A stretch of 64,000 bases of DNA from positions 1,178,001 through 1,242,000 of the forward strand of contig NZ_CP082945.1 of NCBI RefSeq assembly GCF_019933235.1. Reading direction: 5' to 3'. The position numbers were made by a program, and so were the translations under genes. A model generated the notes under the pieces. The model did no database searches. It saw only the letters and a program-made list of their open reading frames with translations, and was not told where the DNA came from. This stretch comes from Streptomyces angustmyceticus (GTDB taxonomy: Bacteria > Actinomycetota > Actinomycetes > Streptomycetales > Streptomycetaceae). Shown piece after piece: positions 53,411 to 61,415 of the stretch (position 1 is the stretch's first letter; every line of letters starts with the position of its first letter).

Positions 53411-54535
53411 TCACGGCGCCCCCAGTGCGCCACCCCGCTGTCGCCGGGCCCAGAAAGGCTGCTCGGGCCAGCGGGTTTCCTGGGCGTGGACGGTGCGGTG
53501 GCCGTGGCGGTAGGCGGCGCGGGCCGTGGCGATCTGGGCGGCGTAGCGGGGCAGGGCCGCGCGGTCTCCGCGCAGTCGGGCGTGGACCGCGCGGCCGGCG
53601 TTCAGGCCGGTGTAGAGGGCGGTGAGGATGCCCTGGGAGCTGAGCGGGTCGAAGGCGGCCGCCGCGTCTCCGGCGGCCGTCCAGCCGTCGCCGTGCACCC
53701 GGTCCAGGTGGGCGCTGTGCGCGGGGGCGCGGCGGGGCGGCCGCGCGGGGGTGAGGGCGTGCGGGCGGGCCCGGTGGGAGAGGTGCCGGGTGGCCAGCAG
53801 GCGGGTGCGGAACCGCTCGGCGTCGTGGGTCGCGGCGGCGGGCAGGTCGGCGTCGGTGAAGTAGGCGACCAGGCGGTGCCGGGAAGGCAGCAGGGCGGTG
53901 TACCACCAGCCGTCCCGGTCGGACTCGACCAGCGAACGGCCGTCGGCGGGGGCCTGCGGGGCCGGGTCGAGGGTGAGGTGGAAGGCGGTGAGGCGGTCGC
54001 CGGTGCGCCGCCGGGCACCGGAGCGCACCGCGATCGCGGCGCCGCGTCCGGTGGCGTCCACCACCCAGCGGCAGCGGACCGTCCGTTCCCCGCCGCCGGC
54101 GCCCTCGCGCAGGGCGAGGTGCCAGGTGCCGTCCGGCTGCCGGGCGGGGCGCCGTACGCCGGTGTGCTCGGCGACCTCGGCGCCCGCCGTACGGGCGGCC
54201 GCGCGCAGCCGCCCGTCGAAGAGCGGCCGGTCGAGGTGCCAGCCGTGGCCGTAGGGGTCGCGGAGGGAGTCCACGGCGCGGAGTTCGGCCGAGCCCCAGG
54301 CGGACAGGGTGCCGTGGCAGGGCAGGTGGCCGCTGCCGAGGACCGGCCGCTCGACGCCGAGGTCGGCCAGCAGCAGCCGTGCCGCGGACACCAGTGCCTC
54401 GCCGGTCTTGGGCGGGCCGGTGCCCGCGTCGGCCAGCAGGACGGTGCGCCCGGCCCGTACGAGGGCGAGCGCGGCGGCGCAGCCGGCCGGGCCGCCGCCC
54501 GCGACCACGACGTCGTAGTCCGGGACGGGGCTCAC
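53411..54535 (-). CDS. LodB-like FAD-dependent maturation protein
   Basis: The 374-residue flavoprotein starts with a Rossmann motif, DVVVAGGGPAGCAAALAL, and contains VDATGRGAA and GDGWTAAGDAAAAFDPLSSQGI, typical of the tryptophan-halogenase/geranylgeranyl-reductase-like group. In LodAB and GoxAB pairs the LodB partner modifies a tryptophan of the oxidase so that the cysteine tryptophylquinone cofactor can form. The gene begins four bases inside the end of the LodA-like gene (GTGA overlap), as expected for an obligate partner. The last residues (RRQRGGALGAP) are unremarkable. An independent halogenase or reductase role is less likely given the pairing. Confidence 0.88.
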   Translation of the reverse strand: MSPVPDYDVVVAGGGPAGCAAALALVRAGRTVLLADAGTGPPKTGEALVSAARLLLADLGVERPVLGSGHLPCHGTLSAWGSAELRAVDSLRDPYGHGWHLDRPLFDGRLRAAARTAGAEVAEHTGVRRPARQPDGTWHLALREGAGGGERTVRCRWVVDATGRGAAIAVRSGARRRTGDRLTAFHLTLDPAPQAPADGRSLVESDRDGWWYTALLPSRHRLVAYFTDADLPAAATHDAERFRTRLLATRHLSHRARPHALTPARPPRRAPAHSAHLDRVHGDGWTAAGDAAAAFDPLSSQGILTALYTGLNAGRAVHARLRGDRAALPRYAAQIATARAAYRHGHRTVHAQETRWPEQPFWARRQRGGALGAP

Positions 54536-56553
54536 CGGGAGCCGTGGAGGGGGTCGAGCTTCTCCAGGTACCCGGCGGCGATGGCCGTTTCGTCCTGGCC
54601 GGTCGCCTCCTTGACCTCCTGGACCGCCTGCTGCACCAGCATCGACTCGACGTCCCCGGCCGGGACCGCGCCGGTCCAGGCGTCGGCCGCACCGGCGAGT
54701 TGGGGCACGCCCGCCTCGGGCACCTGGATGTTGATCAGGTTGGTGTGGTCCGGGACGGGCGGGTAGCCGGGCTCGGACTCCACCTGGAGGTAGCGCGGGA
54801 ACTTGGCGTCACCCACGGTGTATTCGTGCGGCTCGACGATGCCGAACCGGAACCAGTCGTCGATCATCTGGCGGCGCTGCTTGGTGAAGTCGGTGCCCTT
54901 CAGGCCGCGCAGCCACACCGCCCGGTTCTCGAAGGCCTTCTCCCGGACGCTGTCGTCGGAGCCGGAGGGCGGGGTGTTGACGGTGGTGAAGTCCGCGTGC
55001 TTCAGCACGTGGTTGGGGACCTGGGCGGGCCAGAAGGTGGGCAGGTAGGGGCTGTAGCGCGGGCCGAGCCCGGAGCGTACCTGGTAGCCGGAGCGGCAGC
55101 TCGCGGCGTCGCACTGCCAGGGGGCGGCCATCCAGCGGGTGAGGTCGCCGGGGCCCTGGGCGAAGAGCGGGCCGTTCTTGCCCAGGGCGTCCTGGACGGT
55201 GAGCGCGTCGCCGTAGTCGCGTTCGGGGTCGTCGGGCCCGCGGTGCAGGATGCGGAACGGCTCGGAGTACAGGGTCTTGTGCCGCATCGGCCAGGTGACC
55301 TCGCAGCCGGGGTGGAACGCGTCGGCGGCGCAGTTCTCCAGCGCGGCCCGGTCCAGCAGGCCGGGCTGTTGGGCGGGCGGCGCGTCGTCCACGACCGGGA
55401 AGCCCGTACGGGGCGGCCCCGTGGTGAAGCGGCCGTCGGCCCATTGGGCCAGCATCCGGTCCTGGGCCGGGGTGAGGGTGAGGTGCTGGCGGACGGAGGT
55501 GGGCTTTCCGCTGGACATGGCGTCGCCGTAGAGCCATGGCCAGGGCACCGGGGAGGTGCCGTCCCGGTCGAGGTCGCGCATCTGGACGTAGACCTGACGG
55601 CGCAGCTCCTGGGCCGCCTCGCCCGGGTCGGCGAGCCGTCGGCGCAGGGCGGGGTCGAGGAAGTGGTACGGGCCGGCCCAGCCGAACTGGGTGGCGAAGC
55701 CGTGGTTGACCCACTGCAGATCGCAGAAGCGGCGCAGCAGCGGCTCGATGTGGTCCGGGTAGGAGACCTGCTGCACGTCGGGCAGGGTGTGCTCGGTGAC
55801 GAACAGGTCGCGGAGCAGGTCGTACAGGGTGCGTACGGTCTTCACGCCGGGGGCGTAGTGCGGTGGGGCGACCACGGCCCAGGCCGGGGTGGCGGTCCGG
55901 GTGACGCCGCGGAGGGTGACCTCCGCCGTGACCGGGCCGTCGGCGACGTCGTCGTACCAGGTGTCGTTGTTGGCGACGCCCGAGATCGGCTTCTCGGGCA
56001 TGGCGTAGGAGGCCGACTTCCCGGCGCCGCCGACGACCAGCAGGCGGCCGTCGCTCTGGGTGGACATCGAGCCCAGGGCGACCGCCCGGTTCATGATCGT
56101 GCCGGCGAAGGCGGCGGTCTCGTGCCGGGAGGCGCGGACGGTCTGGCGGCCGGGGTCGATGACGAGCTTCTTGCGCTCCGCTCCCCGGACGTCGAAGTTG
56201 CGGCGGCGGCGCTGGGCCTCCGTCAGGCCGCCGGCCTCGGGGATGTCGAGCGGGAGGTGGAACTGGTACCAGGCGGCCTTCTTGTTGGCCAGGTGCACCG
56301 ACCAGGTGATCTCGGTGACGTCCTCGTCGCCCAGCTTGAGTTCCCTGACGACCTCGCCGGCCTGGTTGTAGCCGTAGACCCGGAAACGGGCGGCCTGCCG
56401 GATGATCTTTCCCGAGCTGTCCTTGTAGGAGCCGGGCGGAAGCGGCGGCTGGTCGGGGGACTCCGGGCCGATGAAGGGCTGTCGGTCGCTGTTGCCGACC
56501 CGGGCGATGCCGATGGCCGGGTGGATCTTCACCTGTGCGATCTGTGTGTCCAT
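54532..56553 (-). CDS. LodA-like cysteine tryptophylquinone oxidase
   Basis: The 673-residue protein belongs to the LodA/GoxA family, which oxidatively deaminates amino acids (lysine at the epsilon-amine, or glycine) with release of hydrogen peroxide. Family features include KIHPAIGIARVGNS at the N-terminus, VTEITWSVHLANKKAAWY, GRLLVVGGAGKS, PPHYAPGV and, near the cofactor, PWQCDAASCRSGY and PTFWPAQVPN. By spacing, the cofactor cysteine is probably C486 and the tryptophan W547 (AVWLRGLKG); this needs alignment. No signal peptide is visible, as in other members. The substrate cannot be deduced. It shares an operon-like run with acyl-CoA-type enzymes, an unusual setting. Confidence 0.9.
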   Translation of the reverse strand: MDTQIAQVKIHPAIGIARVGNSDRQPFIGPESPDQPPLPPGSYKDSSGKIIRQAARFRVYGYNQAGEVVRELKLGDEDVTEITWSVHLANKKAAWYQFHLPLDIPEAGGLTEAQRRRRNFDVRGAERKKLVIDPGRQTVRASRHETAAFAGTIMNRAVALGSMSTQSDGRLLVVGGAGKSASYAMPEKPISGVANNDTWYDDVADGPVTAEVTLRGVTRTATPAWAVVAPPHYAPGVKTVRTLYDLLRDLFVTEHTLPDVQQVSYPDHIEPLLRRFCDLQWVNHGFATQFGWAGPYHFLDPALRRRLADPGEAAQELRRQVYVQMRDLDRDGTSPVPWPWLYGDAMSSGKPTSVRQHLTLTPAQDRMLAQWADGRFTTGPPRTGFPVVDDAPPAQQPGLLDRAALENCAADAFHPGCEVTWPMRHKTLYSEPFRILHRGPDDPERDYGDALTVQDALGKNGPLFAQGPGDLTRWMAAPWQCDAASCRSGYQVRSGLGPRYSPYLPTFWPAQVPNHVLKHADFTTVNTPPSGSDDSVREKAFENRAVWLRGLKGTDFTKQRRQMIDDWFRFGIVEPHEYTVGDAKFPRYLQVESEPGYPPVPDHTNLINIQVPEAGVPQLAGAADAWTGAVPAGDVESMLVQQAVQEVKEATGQDETAIAAGYLEKLDPLHGSR

Positions 56554-56700
56554 CGAGGAGCCTTTCCCAGGGCCGGTGCGGATGCCCCCGAACGCCTCAA
56601 ACGTAGGAGCGGCGCCGCTGACGCGGGGCGGCCGGGGGCGTCACCTGGGCGCACCGATTCACTCGTTCGGGAGCGCCGGCCGGTGTCGGGGCGGGTGGGG

Positions 56701-57663
56701 TCAGGGCCGGGTCTCCTGGTCCCGCTCGTCGGCGGTGGCCTGCTCCAGGGCGTCGAGGACCGCGAGCTGCTTGCGGTCGCGCTCCCCGGTGAGGTCGCGG
56801 TACGAGCGGGAGCCGTACGCGTCCTCCACGGCCCTGATGAGCCGTTCGGTCTGTTCGGGGGTCTGCGCGGGGCGGCCGGAGGAGTCCCCCAGCTGCCGCA
56901 TCGACGGTCCGATGTGCTCGGCCATGTGCCGGTAGCCGCCGGGGCCGCCGCCCAGGTGGGCGCCGAGGAAGGGGCCCACCGTGGACCAGCGCAGGCCCAG
57001 CGAGTTCACCATGATCATGTCGAGTTCGGCCGGCCCGACCACGCCCTGTTCCACGAGGCGGACGGCCTCCCGGCTCAGCGCGTTCTGCAGGCGGTTGCCG
57101 ACGAAGCCGGGGACCTCCTTGCGCTCCACCACCGGCACCCGCCGCACCGAGCGGTAGAACGCCACCGCCCGGGTGACGGAGTCCTCGCGGGTGCGCCGGC
57201 CGGGCACCACCTCCACCAGCGGCACGAGGTGCGGCGGGTTGAAGGGATGGCCGATCAGGATGCGTCCGGCGTCGTCGATCCCGTCGGTGAACGTGGTGGC
57301 GGGCAGGGCGGAGGAGGAGCTGAGCAGGAGGGCGTGGGAGGGGGCCTCGCGGACCAGCCGGGCGAAGAGCGCGCGCTTGAAGGCGGCGCTCTCCGGGCCG
57401 CTCTCCTGGACCACGTCGGCGTCCCGGACGGCCTCGGTGACCTCGCCGGCGAGCCGGACCCGGTCGGCCAGGCCGGCGGTGTCCAGGCCCTGCCGGGCCA
57501 GGTGCGGGGCGGCCTCGGCCAGTGCGGCGCCGACGGCTTCGGCGAGGTCGGGGCGCGGATCGGTGACCCGCACCCGCAGCCCGTGGCCGGCGAACAGGGC
57601 GGCCCACGAGAGTCCGATGGTCCCGGCGCCGATCACGGCCACGGTGGGGTGGGTGGTGCTCAT
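56701..57663 (-). CDS. 3-hydroxyacyl-CoA dehydrogenase-like NAD-dependent dehydrogenase
   Basis: The 320-residue protein has an N-terminal NAD-binding domain (TVAVIGAGTIGLSWAALFAGHG, VTDPRPD) and the 3HAD C-terminal helical domain (KEVPGFVGNRLQNALSREAVRLVEQGVV, LRWSTVGPF). LLSSSSALPATTF and GHPFNPPHLVPLVEVV carry the catalytic Ser/His and Asn-Pro region. It most resembles single-domain members such as carnitine 3-dehydrogenase or L-gulonate 3-dehydrogenase, so the substrate may be a small beta-hydroxy acid rather than a CoA ester. It follows the decarboxylase gene by 27 bases. Oxidation of a beta-hydroxy acid to a beta-keto acid would supply the decarboxylase. Confidence 0.87.
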   Translation of the reverse strand: MSTTHPTVAVIGAGTIGLSWAALFAGHGLRVRVTDPRPDLAEAVGAALAEAAPHLARQGLDTAGLADRVRLAGEVTEAVRDADVVQESGPESAAFKRALFARLVREAPSHALLLSSSSALPATTFTDGIDDAGRILIGHPFNPPHLVPLVEVVPGRRTREDSVTRAVAFYRSVRRVPVVERKEVPGFVGNRLQNALSREAVRLVEQGVVGPAELDMIMVNSLGLRWSTVGPFLGAHLGGGPGGYRHMAEHIGPSMRQLGDSSGRPAQTPEQTERLIRAVEDAYGSRSYRDLTGERDRKQLAVLDALEQATADERDQETRP

Positions 57664-57690
57664 GGCAGACGCTTCTTTCCGTGCGCGGGG

Positions 57691-58428
57691 TCAGCGCGCG
57701 AGGTAGTCGTGCACCGGCGCGACCGGTGCCAGGGTGAGGTCGGTGAGCAGGTGACTGGCCGAGACGATCTCGCGGACCGGGAGGTCGGCCAGCGGCGCCA
57801 GCACATGCGCGTCCAGTTGCAGCCGGGCCGGGCCGGTCCAGGCGCCCGTGACGGCCACCTCGCTGATCCGGGTGCGGACCAACTGCGCCACCTGCGGCGT
57901 TCCGTCGTAGCCCGGTACCAGCTTGAGCATGAAGGTGGGCACGGTGAGCTGTGCGGCCGCCTCTTCGGGGTCCAGCTCGTGGTGCTTGTAGCCCATGGTG
58001 GCGGTCGCCACCCGGATCGTGCCGTAGTCGAGGACGCCGACGAGCGCGCCGTGGTCCACGTAGAGGGCGGGCGAGCCGATGGTCTTCGGGTAGGCGCTCG
58101 CCTCGCGCCCGGAGGCGGTGGCCGCGAAGTTGTCGAGGTACATGGCGTGCAGGTACTCGCCGCGCTCGGCGCCGAGTCGGACCGGAATCGCCTGGCCGCA
58201 TTCGGTGTACGGCCCGTATCCGGTGACATCGCCCATCCGCATCACCTCGAAGCGCACCAGCGGTTCGTCGATCTCCAGCGGCTCGGGCACCACCGCGCGC
58301 AGGGCGTCGGGGTCGGTGCGGTAGACGATGTTGAGGTACTCGCGGTGGGTGAAGCGCGGGACCACGGGGGGATACGCCGGGTTGAGCAGGGGGGTGGCAT
58401 GGTGCCGGGTGACTTCGTGCTGCTTCAT
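57691..58428 (-). CDS. Acetoacetate decarboxylase-like enzyme
   Basis: The 245-residue protein has the ADC fold signature: YLNIVYRTDPDALRAVVPEPLE, FEVMRMGDVTGYGPYTECGQAIPV and the Schiff-base lysine in SAYPKTIGSP, which falls at K115 exactly as in the clostridial enzyme. In that enzyme the next residue is also lysine (K116), which lowers the pKa of K115. Here it is threonine, so classic decarboxylation may be impaired or the protein may catalyse another Schiff-base reaction, as in ADC-like aldolases. The E..R acidic-basic active-site pattern is otherwise kept. It is 13 bases after the truncated crotonase and 27 before the dehydrogenase. Confidence 0.87.
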   Translation of the reverse strand: MKQHEVTRHHATPLLNPAYPPVVPRFTHREYLNIVYRTDPDALRAVVPEPLEIDEPLVRFEVMRMGDVTGYGPYTECGQAIPVRLGAERGEYLHAMYLDNFAATASGREASAYPKTIGSPALYVDHGALVGVLDYGTIRVATATMGYKHHELDPEEAAAQLTVPTFMLKLVPGYDGTPQVAQLVRTRISEVAVTGAWTGPARLQLDAHVLAPLADLPVREIVSASHLLTDLTLAPVAPVHDYLAR

Positions 58429-58441
58429 GGGAGTTGCTCCT

Positions 58442-58945
58442 CTACTTGCCCTGCCAGACGGGGGCGCGGCGCTCGGCGAAGGCCGTCATGCCTTCCCGTA
58501 CGTCGGCCGATGCGGTGAGGGCGGCCGTCACGGTGCGCTGGGCGGCGACGATCAGGTCGCAGGCCAGGGCGAGTTCGAAGCCGCCGCCCATGGCCCAGCC
58601 CTCGACGGCGGCGATCAGCGGCTTGGTCGTCACGGTCTCGGTCAGCCCGCCGAAGCCCCGGCCGGGGATCTCCGGCGATTCGCCGGCCAGCGCGGCCTTG
58701 AGGTCCATACCGGCGCTGAAGGTGCCGCCGGCGCCGGTGAGGACACCGGCCCGCAGCTCGGGATCGCCCGCCAACTCGTCCAGTGCGGCCGCGAGTTGAG
58801 CGGCGACGGCGGCGTTGACCGCGTTCCGGGCGCGGGGCCGGTCGAGCGTGATGACCAGGGACGTACCGATCCTCTCGGTGCGGACCTCGGGGGCGGGGTG
58901 CGCGGGACGGGGGTGGGAGGGCGTGGCGTCCGGTGTGCTGGGCAT
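58442..58945 (-). CDS. Enoyl-CoA hydratase/isomerase with a large internal deletion
   Basis: The crotonase frame codes for only 167 residues, against about 255 in the family. The N-terminal half is normal: SLVITLDRPRARNAVNAAV, oxyanion-hole segment GAGGTFSAGMDLKA, and AAVEGWAMGGGFELALACDLIVAA. It then jumps directly to RTVTAALTASADVREGMTAFAERRAP, the C-terminal helix that normally lies about 85 residues further on. The missing part contains the second half of the active site (the GLPE segment and catalytic loop) and the trimerisation helices. The frame stays open across the junction, so the deletion is clean. The enzyme is unlikely to work. The start at 58945 suits the usual short leader of this family. 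Confidence 0.8.
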   Translation of the reverse strand: MPSTPDATPSHPRPAHPAPEVRTERIGTSLVITLDRPRARNAVNAAVAAQLAAALDELAGDPELRAGVLTGAGGTFSAGMDLKAALAGESPEIPGRGFGGLTETVTTKPLIAAVEGWAMGGGFELALACDLIVAAQRTVTAALTASADVREGMTAFAERRAPVWQGK

Positions 58946-59091
58946 GGCCCGGTCCTTCGGTGGTGGGGGTGTGGGGTGGAGGAGGCGGCGGCACGGCGTC
59001 GGCATGACGGGCAGTCGGCGCGGTCCGCCGGGGCGGTCGGCGGGGTGAACGGCCCGCCGACGCCACTGCGGTTGGGCGACCCGACGTGCCG

Positions 59092-60261
59092 TCAGGAGCG
59101 CCTCGCGGCCAGCTCGTCGAAGACCTCGTCGGTGTGCTGGCCGGGCAGTGGGGCGAGCCGCCGGACCGAGGCCGGGGTGGCGGAGTAGCGCACGGGGATG
59201 CCGATCGAACGGATCGGCCCCTCGCTGGGGTGCTCGACGAGGTCGAGGAGGTGGCCGTCGCGGACGTACGGGTCGTCGGCCGCCCGGTCGAGTTCCAGCA
59301 CGGGCGCCATGGGGATGCTGTGCTTGGCGCAGATCTCCTCCCACTCCTCGGTGCTCAGGGACGGCGCGCAGCGGGCCACCAGCTCCAGCAGCGGGTCGAC
59401 GTCGGCGTCCTCGATGGCCGGTCCCGCCACCCGGGGGTCCTCGGCGAGGTCGGGGCGGCCGGCGGCGGCGAAGAAGTCGCGGTAGTTCTGCGGGGAGTAC
59501 GGCACGATGCAGGCGAGCCCGTCGGCCGTGGGCACGGCGCGGTGGCCGCGCTTCATGGCCAGCGGGAAGCCGGTGGCGCCCTCCGCGGGCTCGTAGACAT
59601 GGCCCGCGAGGTGCTCGACCAGGTTGAAGGCGAGCAGGGTGTCCGTCATGGGGACTTCGATGTGCTGGCCGCGGCCCGTGCGGTCGCGGTGCACCAGCGC
59701 GGCGAGCACCGCGTAGACGATGGTCAGCGCGGCGACCTTGTCCCCGATGATGGTCGGGAGGTAGACGGGCCGGCCCAGCGCGCGGTGGGCCACGTCCACC
59801 AGGCCGGAGGACGCCTGCACCGTCTCGTCGTAGGCGGCGTGGCCCGCGCGGGCGGAGTCGCCGCGGAAGCCCTGGGCGTGGGCGTAGACCAGGCGGGGGT
59901 GGCGCTCGGCGAGGTCGGCGTAGGTCAGGCCGAGCCGGGTCAGGGCGCCGGGGCGCATATTGGTGATCAGTACGTCGGCGGTGGCGATGAGCGCCAGGGC
60001 GCGCTCGCGGTCGGTCTCGTCCTTGAGGTTCAGGGAGACGCTGCGCTTGTTGCGGTTGACGTTGAGGTTGAGCGGCGTCATACCGGGGGTGTTCCGGTAG
60101 CGGCCCGACCGTACGGTGTCCGACGGCGACTCGATCTTGATGACGTCGGCACCGAGGTCGCCGAGGATCTGGGCCGCGTAGGGGCCCATCACCACCGTGG
60201 ACAGATCGATCACCCGTACGCCGTCCAGCGGGCCGTCGGCGCTTTCGGTCGTGGCGTCCAT
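59092..60261 (-). CDS. Type III CoA transferase (CaiB/BaiF family)
   Basis: The 389-residue protein moves CoA between organic acids through an aspartyl-CoA intermediate. The catalytic aspartate is D145 in GHAAYDETVQASSG. Other signatures are GVRVIDLSTVVMGPYAAQILGDLGADVIKIE, RNKRSVSLNLK, NMRPGALTRLGL and PRLVYAHAQGFR. The start at ATG 60261 follows GCAGGAGCGAGA. It is the first gene of the run of six that ends with the LodA/LodB pair and most likely activates the acid that enters the pathway. The promoter region upstream carries nested inverted repeats suited to the LysR regulator encoded beyond it. Confidence 0.93.
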   Translation of the reverse strand: MDATTESADGPLDGVRVIDLSTVVMGPYAAQILGDLGADVIKIESPSDTVRSGRYRNTPGMTPLNLNVNRNKRSVSLNLKDETDRERALALIATADVLITNMRPGALTRLGLTYADLAERHPRLVYAHAQGFRGDSARAGHAAYDETVQASSGLVDVAHRALGRPVYLPTIIGDKVAALTIVYAVLAALVHRDRTGRGQHIEVPMTDTLLAFNLVEHLAGHVYEPAEGATGFPLAMKRGHRAVPTADGLACIVPYSPQNYRDFFAAAGRPDLAEDPRVAGPAIEDADVDPLLELVARCAPSLSTEEWEEICAKHSIPMAPVLELDRAADDPYVRDGHLLDLVEHPSEGPIRSIGIPVRYSATPASVRRLAPLPGQHTDEVFDELAARRS

Positions 60262-60271
60262 TCTCGCTCCT

Positions 60272-60302
60272 GCGGAAGTAGCTGCACTACGAATGTTTCC
60301 GC
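60272..60302. promoter_or_regulatory. Nested dyad, candidate LysR operator
   Basis: GTAG-CTGCA-CTAC (60278-60290) lies inside an outer GCGGAA/TTCCGC pair (60272-60277 and 60297-60302), just ahead of the CoA-transferase ribosome-binding site. LysR regulators favour such dyads near the promoters they control. Confidence 0.5.
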
Positions 60303-60352
60303 CTCCGACGGTAGGCGGGATGCCGCGGAATGAGAACGATCAAGAAACGAAG

Positions 60353-60382
60353 AAGGGCATGACCACAGCGGTCATACCCTTT
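60353..60382. terminator. Terminator of the LysR gene
   Basis: AAGGGCATGACC and GGTCATACCCTT form a 12-base stem with one mismatch. On the minus strand, after the regulator's stop at 60428, the stem is followed by a T-rich tract (CTTCTTCGTTTCTTG); on the plus strand by TTTT. It can act in both directions. Confidence 0.75.
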
Positions 60383-60427
60383 TCCCCGGGGGTGCGGCGC
60401 GTTTTCCCGGGGCGCGGCGCGTACGGA

Positions 60428-61339
60428 TCAGGCGAAGAGTTCGTCGGCGAAGATGCGCCGGGCCGCGGCGACCAGCTCGGCCAGATCGCCGCCGGACTCC
60501 GCCCGGTCCTTGCGGAAGAGCAGGCCGGTGGCGAGTTCCGGACGGAAATCCACCACCGGCACCACCTTCACATTGTCCAGCCGGTAGGAATGCATCGGGC
60601 TTTCCGGAGAGAGCATCGTCATCGAAAAGGCGAGACCGCCCGACACCAGTTCCGAGGTACCCGCGTAATCGGAGCTGTTGAGGCGAATTCTCTTCTTCAG
60701 TCCCGCGGAATTCAGCCGGGCATCGATTTCGTCGAAGCAGGCGGGCATCGCCTCGGCGGCGGTGGCCACATAGGGCAACTGCTTCAGCTCGTCCAGGGTG
60801 ACCGACTCCCGGCCCTCGAACCGGTCGGCGGGGACCGCCGCCCCCAGCCGCTCCCGCATGACGCCGAGGACGCCGAGCGCGGGGTCCGCGACCGGCAGCC
60901 GGGCCAGGGCGAGCGCCAGCCGGCCGTCGCGGACCGCCCCGGCCAGGCCGGTGGACCGTCCTGGCCAGCGCTTGAGCTCGTACGCCTCCGTGCAGGCGCC
61001 CTCCAGCTCCCTGACCCGGGCGCGCAGGGCGGGGTGCACCCCGGAGGGCATCCCGATGAGCAGGGTCGTGCGCTGCGGACGGACGGCCTCGCGCAGCCGC
61101 CAGGGAATGGCGTTGACGCGTTCCAGCACGTCGCGCGCCAGCGGCAGCAGCGCGGCACCGGCCGGGGTCAGCTCGACGTGATGCGTGGTGCGCGCGAAGA
61201 GCGTCTGGTCCAGTTCCCGCTCAAGATCCTTGATCCGCTGACTCAGCGGAGACGCCGCCATGTGCAACCTGCGCGCCGCCTGCGAGAAATTCAGCTCTTC
61301 GGCGACCGCCACGAAGTAACGCAGGTGCAGCATGTCCAC
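60428..61339 (-). CDS. LysR-family transcriptional regulator
   Basis: The 303-residue protein has the usual N-terminal winged helix (HLRYFVAVAEELNFSQAARRLHMAASPLSQRIKDLERELDQTLF) and linker helix, followed by the two-lobed inducer-binding domain (about 90-300: LLIGMPSGVHPALRARVREL ... VVDFRPELATGLLFRKDR). It starts at GTG 61339 or ATG 61333, the latter giving MLHLRYF as in most relatives. It is on the same strand as the catabolic genes and separated from them by a terminator and by the nested dyad. It is the likely regulator of that operon, with a pathway acid or amino acid as inducer. Confidence 0.9.
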   Translation of the reverse strand: MDMLHLRYFVAVAEELNFSQAARRLHMAASPLSQRIKDLERELDQTLFARTTHHVELTPAGAALLPLARDVLERVNAIPWRLREAVRPQRTTLLIGMPSGVHPALRARVRELEGACTEAYELKRWPGRSTGLAGAVRDGRLALALARLPVADPALGVLGVMRERLGAAVPADRFEGRESVTLDELKQLPYVATAAEAMPACFDEIDARLNSAGLKKRIRLNSSDYAGTSELVSGGLAFSMTMLSPESPMHSYRLDNVKVVPVVDFRPELATGLLFRKDRAESGGDLAELVAAARRIFADELFA

Positions 61340-61415
61340 CCGGCCACACTACCGGGAGCGGATTCCGCCCTTCGCGCGAGCGGTGGCGCACCGGAACAGG
61401 GAACGGCGGGTCCCG

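Noticed and set aside
54379..58518. Plus-strand open frame of nearly 1,400 codons opposite the LodA-LodB, dehydrogenase and decarboxylase genes
   Set aside because: It runs across four well-defined minus-strand genes and their gaps, with composition typical of antisense G/C-rich DNA.
58946..59091. Upstream in-frame extension of the short crotonase that could make it full length
   Set aside because: The extension is Arg/Pro-rich shadow sequence from the CoA-transferase region; the conserved crotonase N-terminus begins just after ATG 58945, and what is missing is internal.
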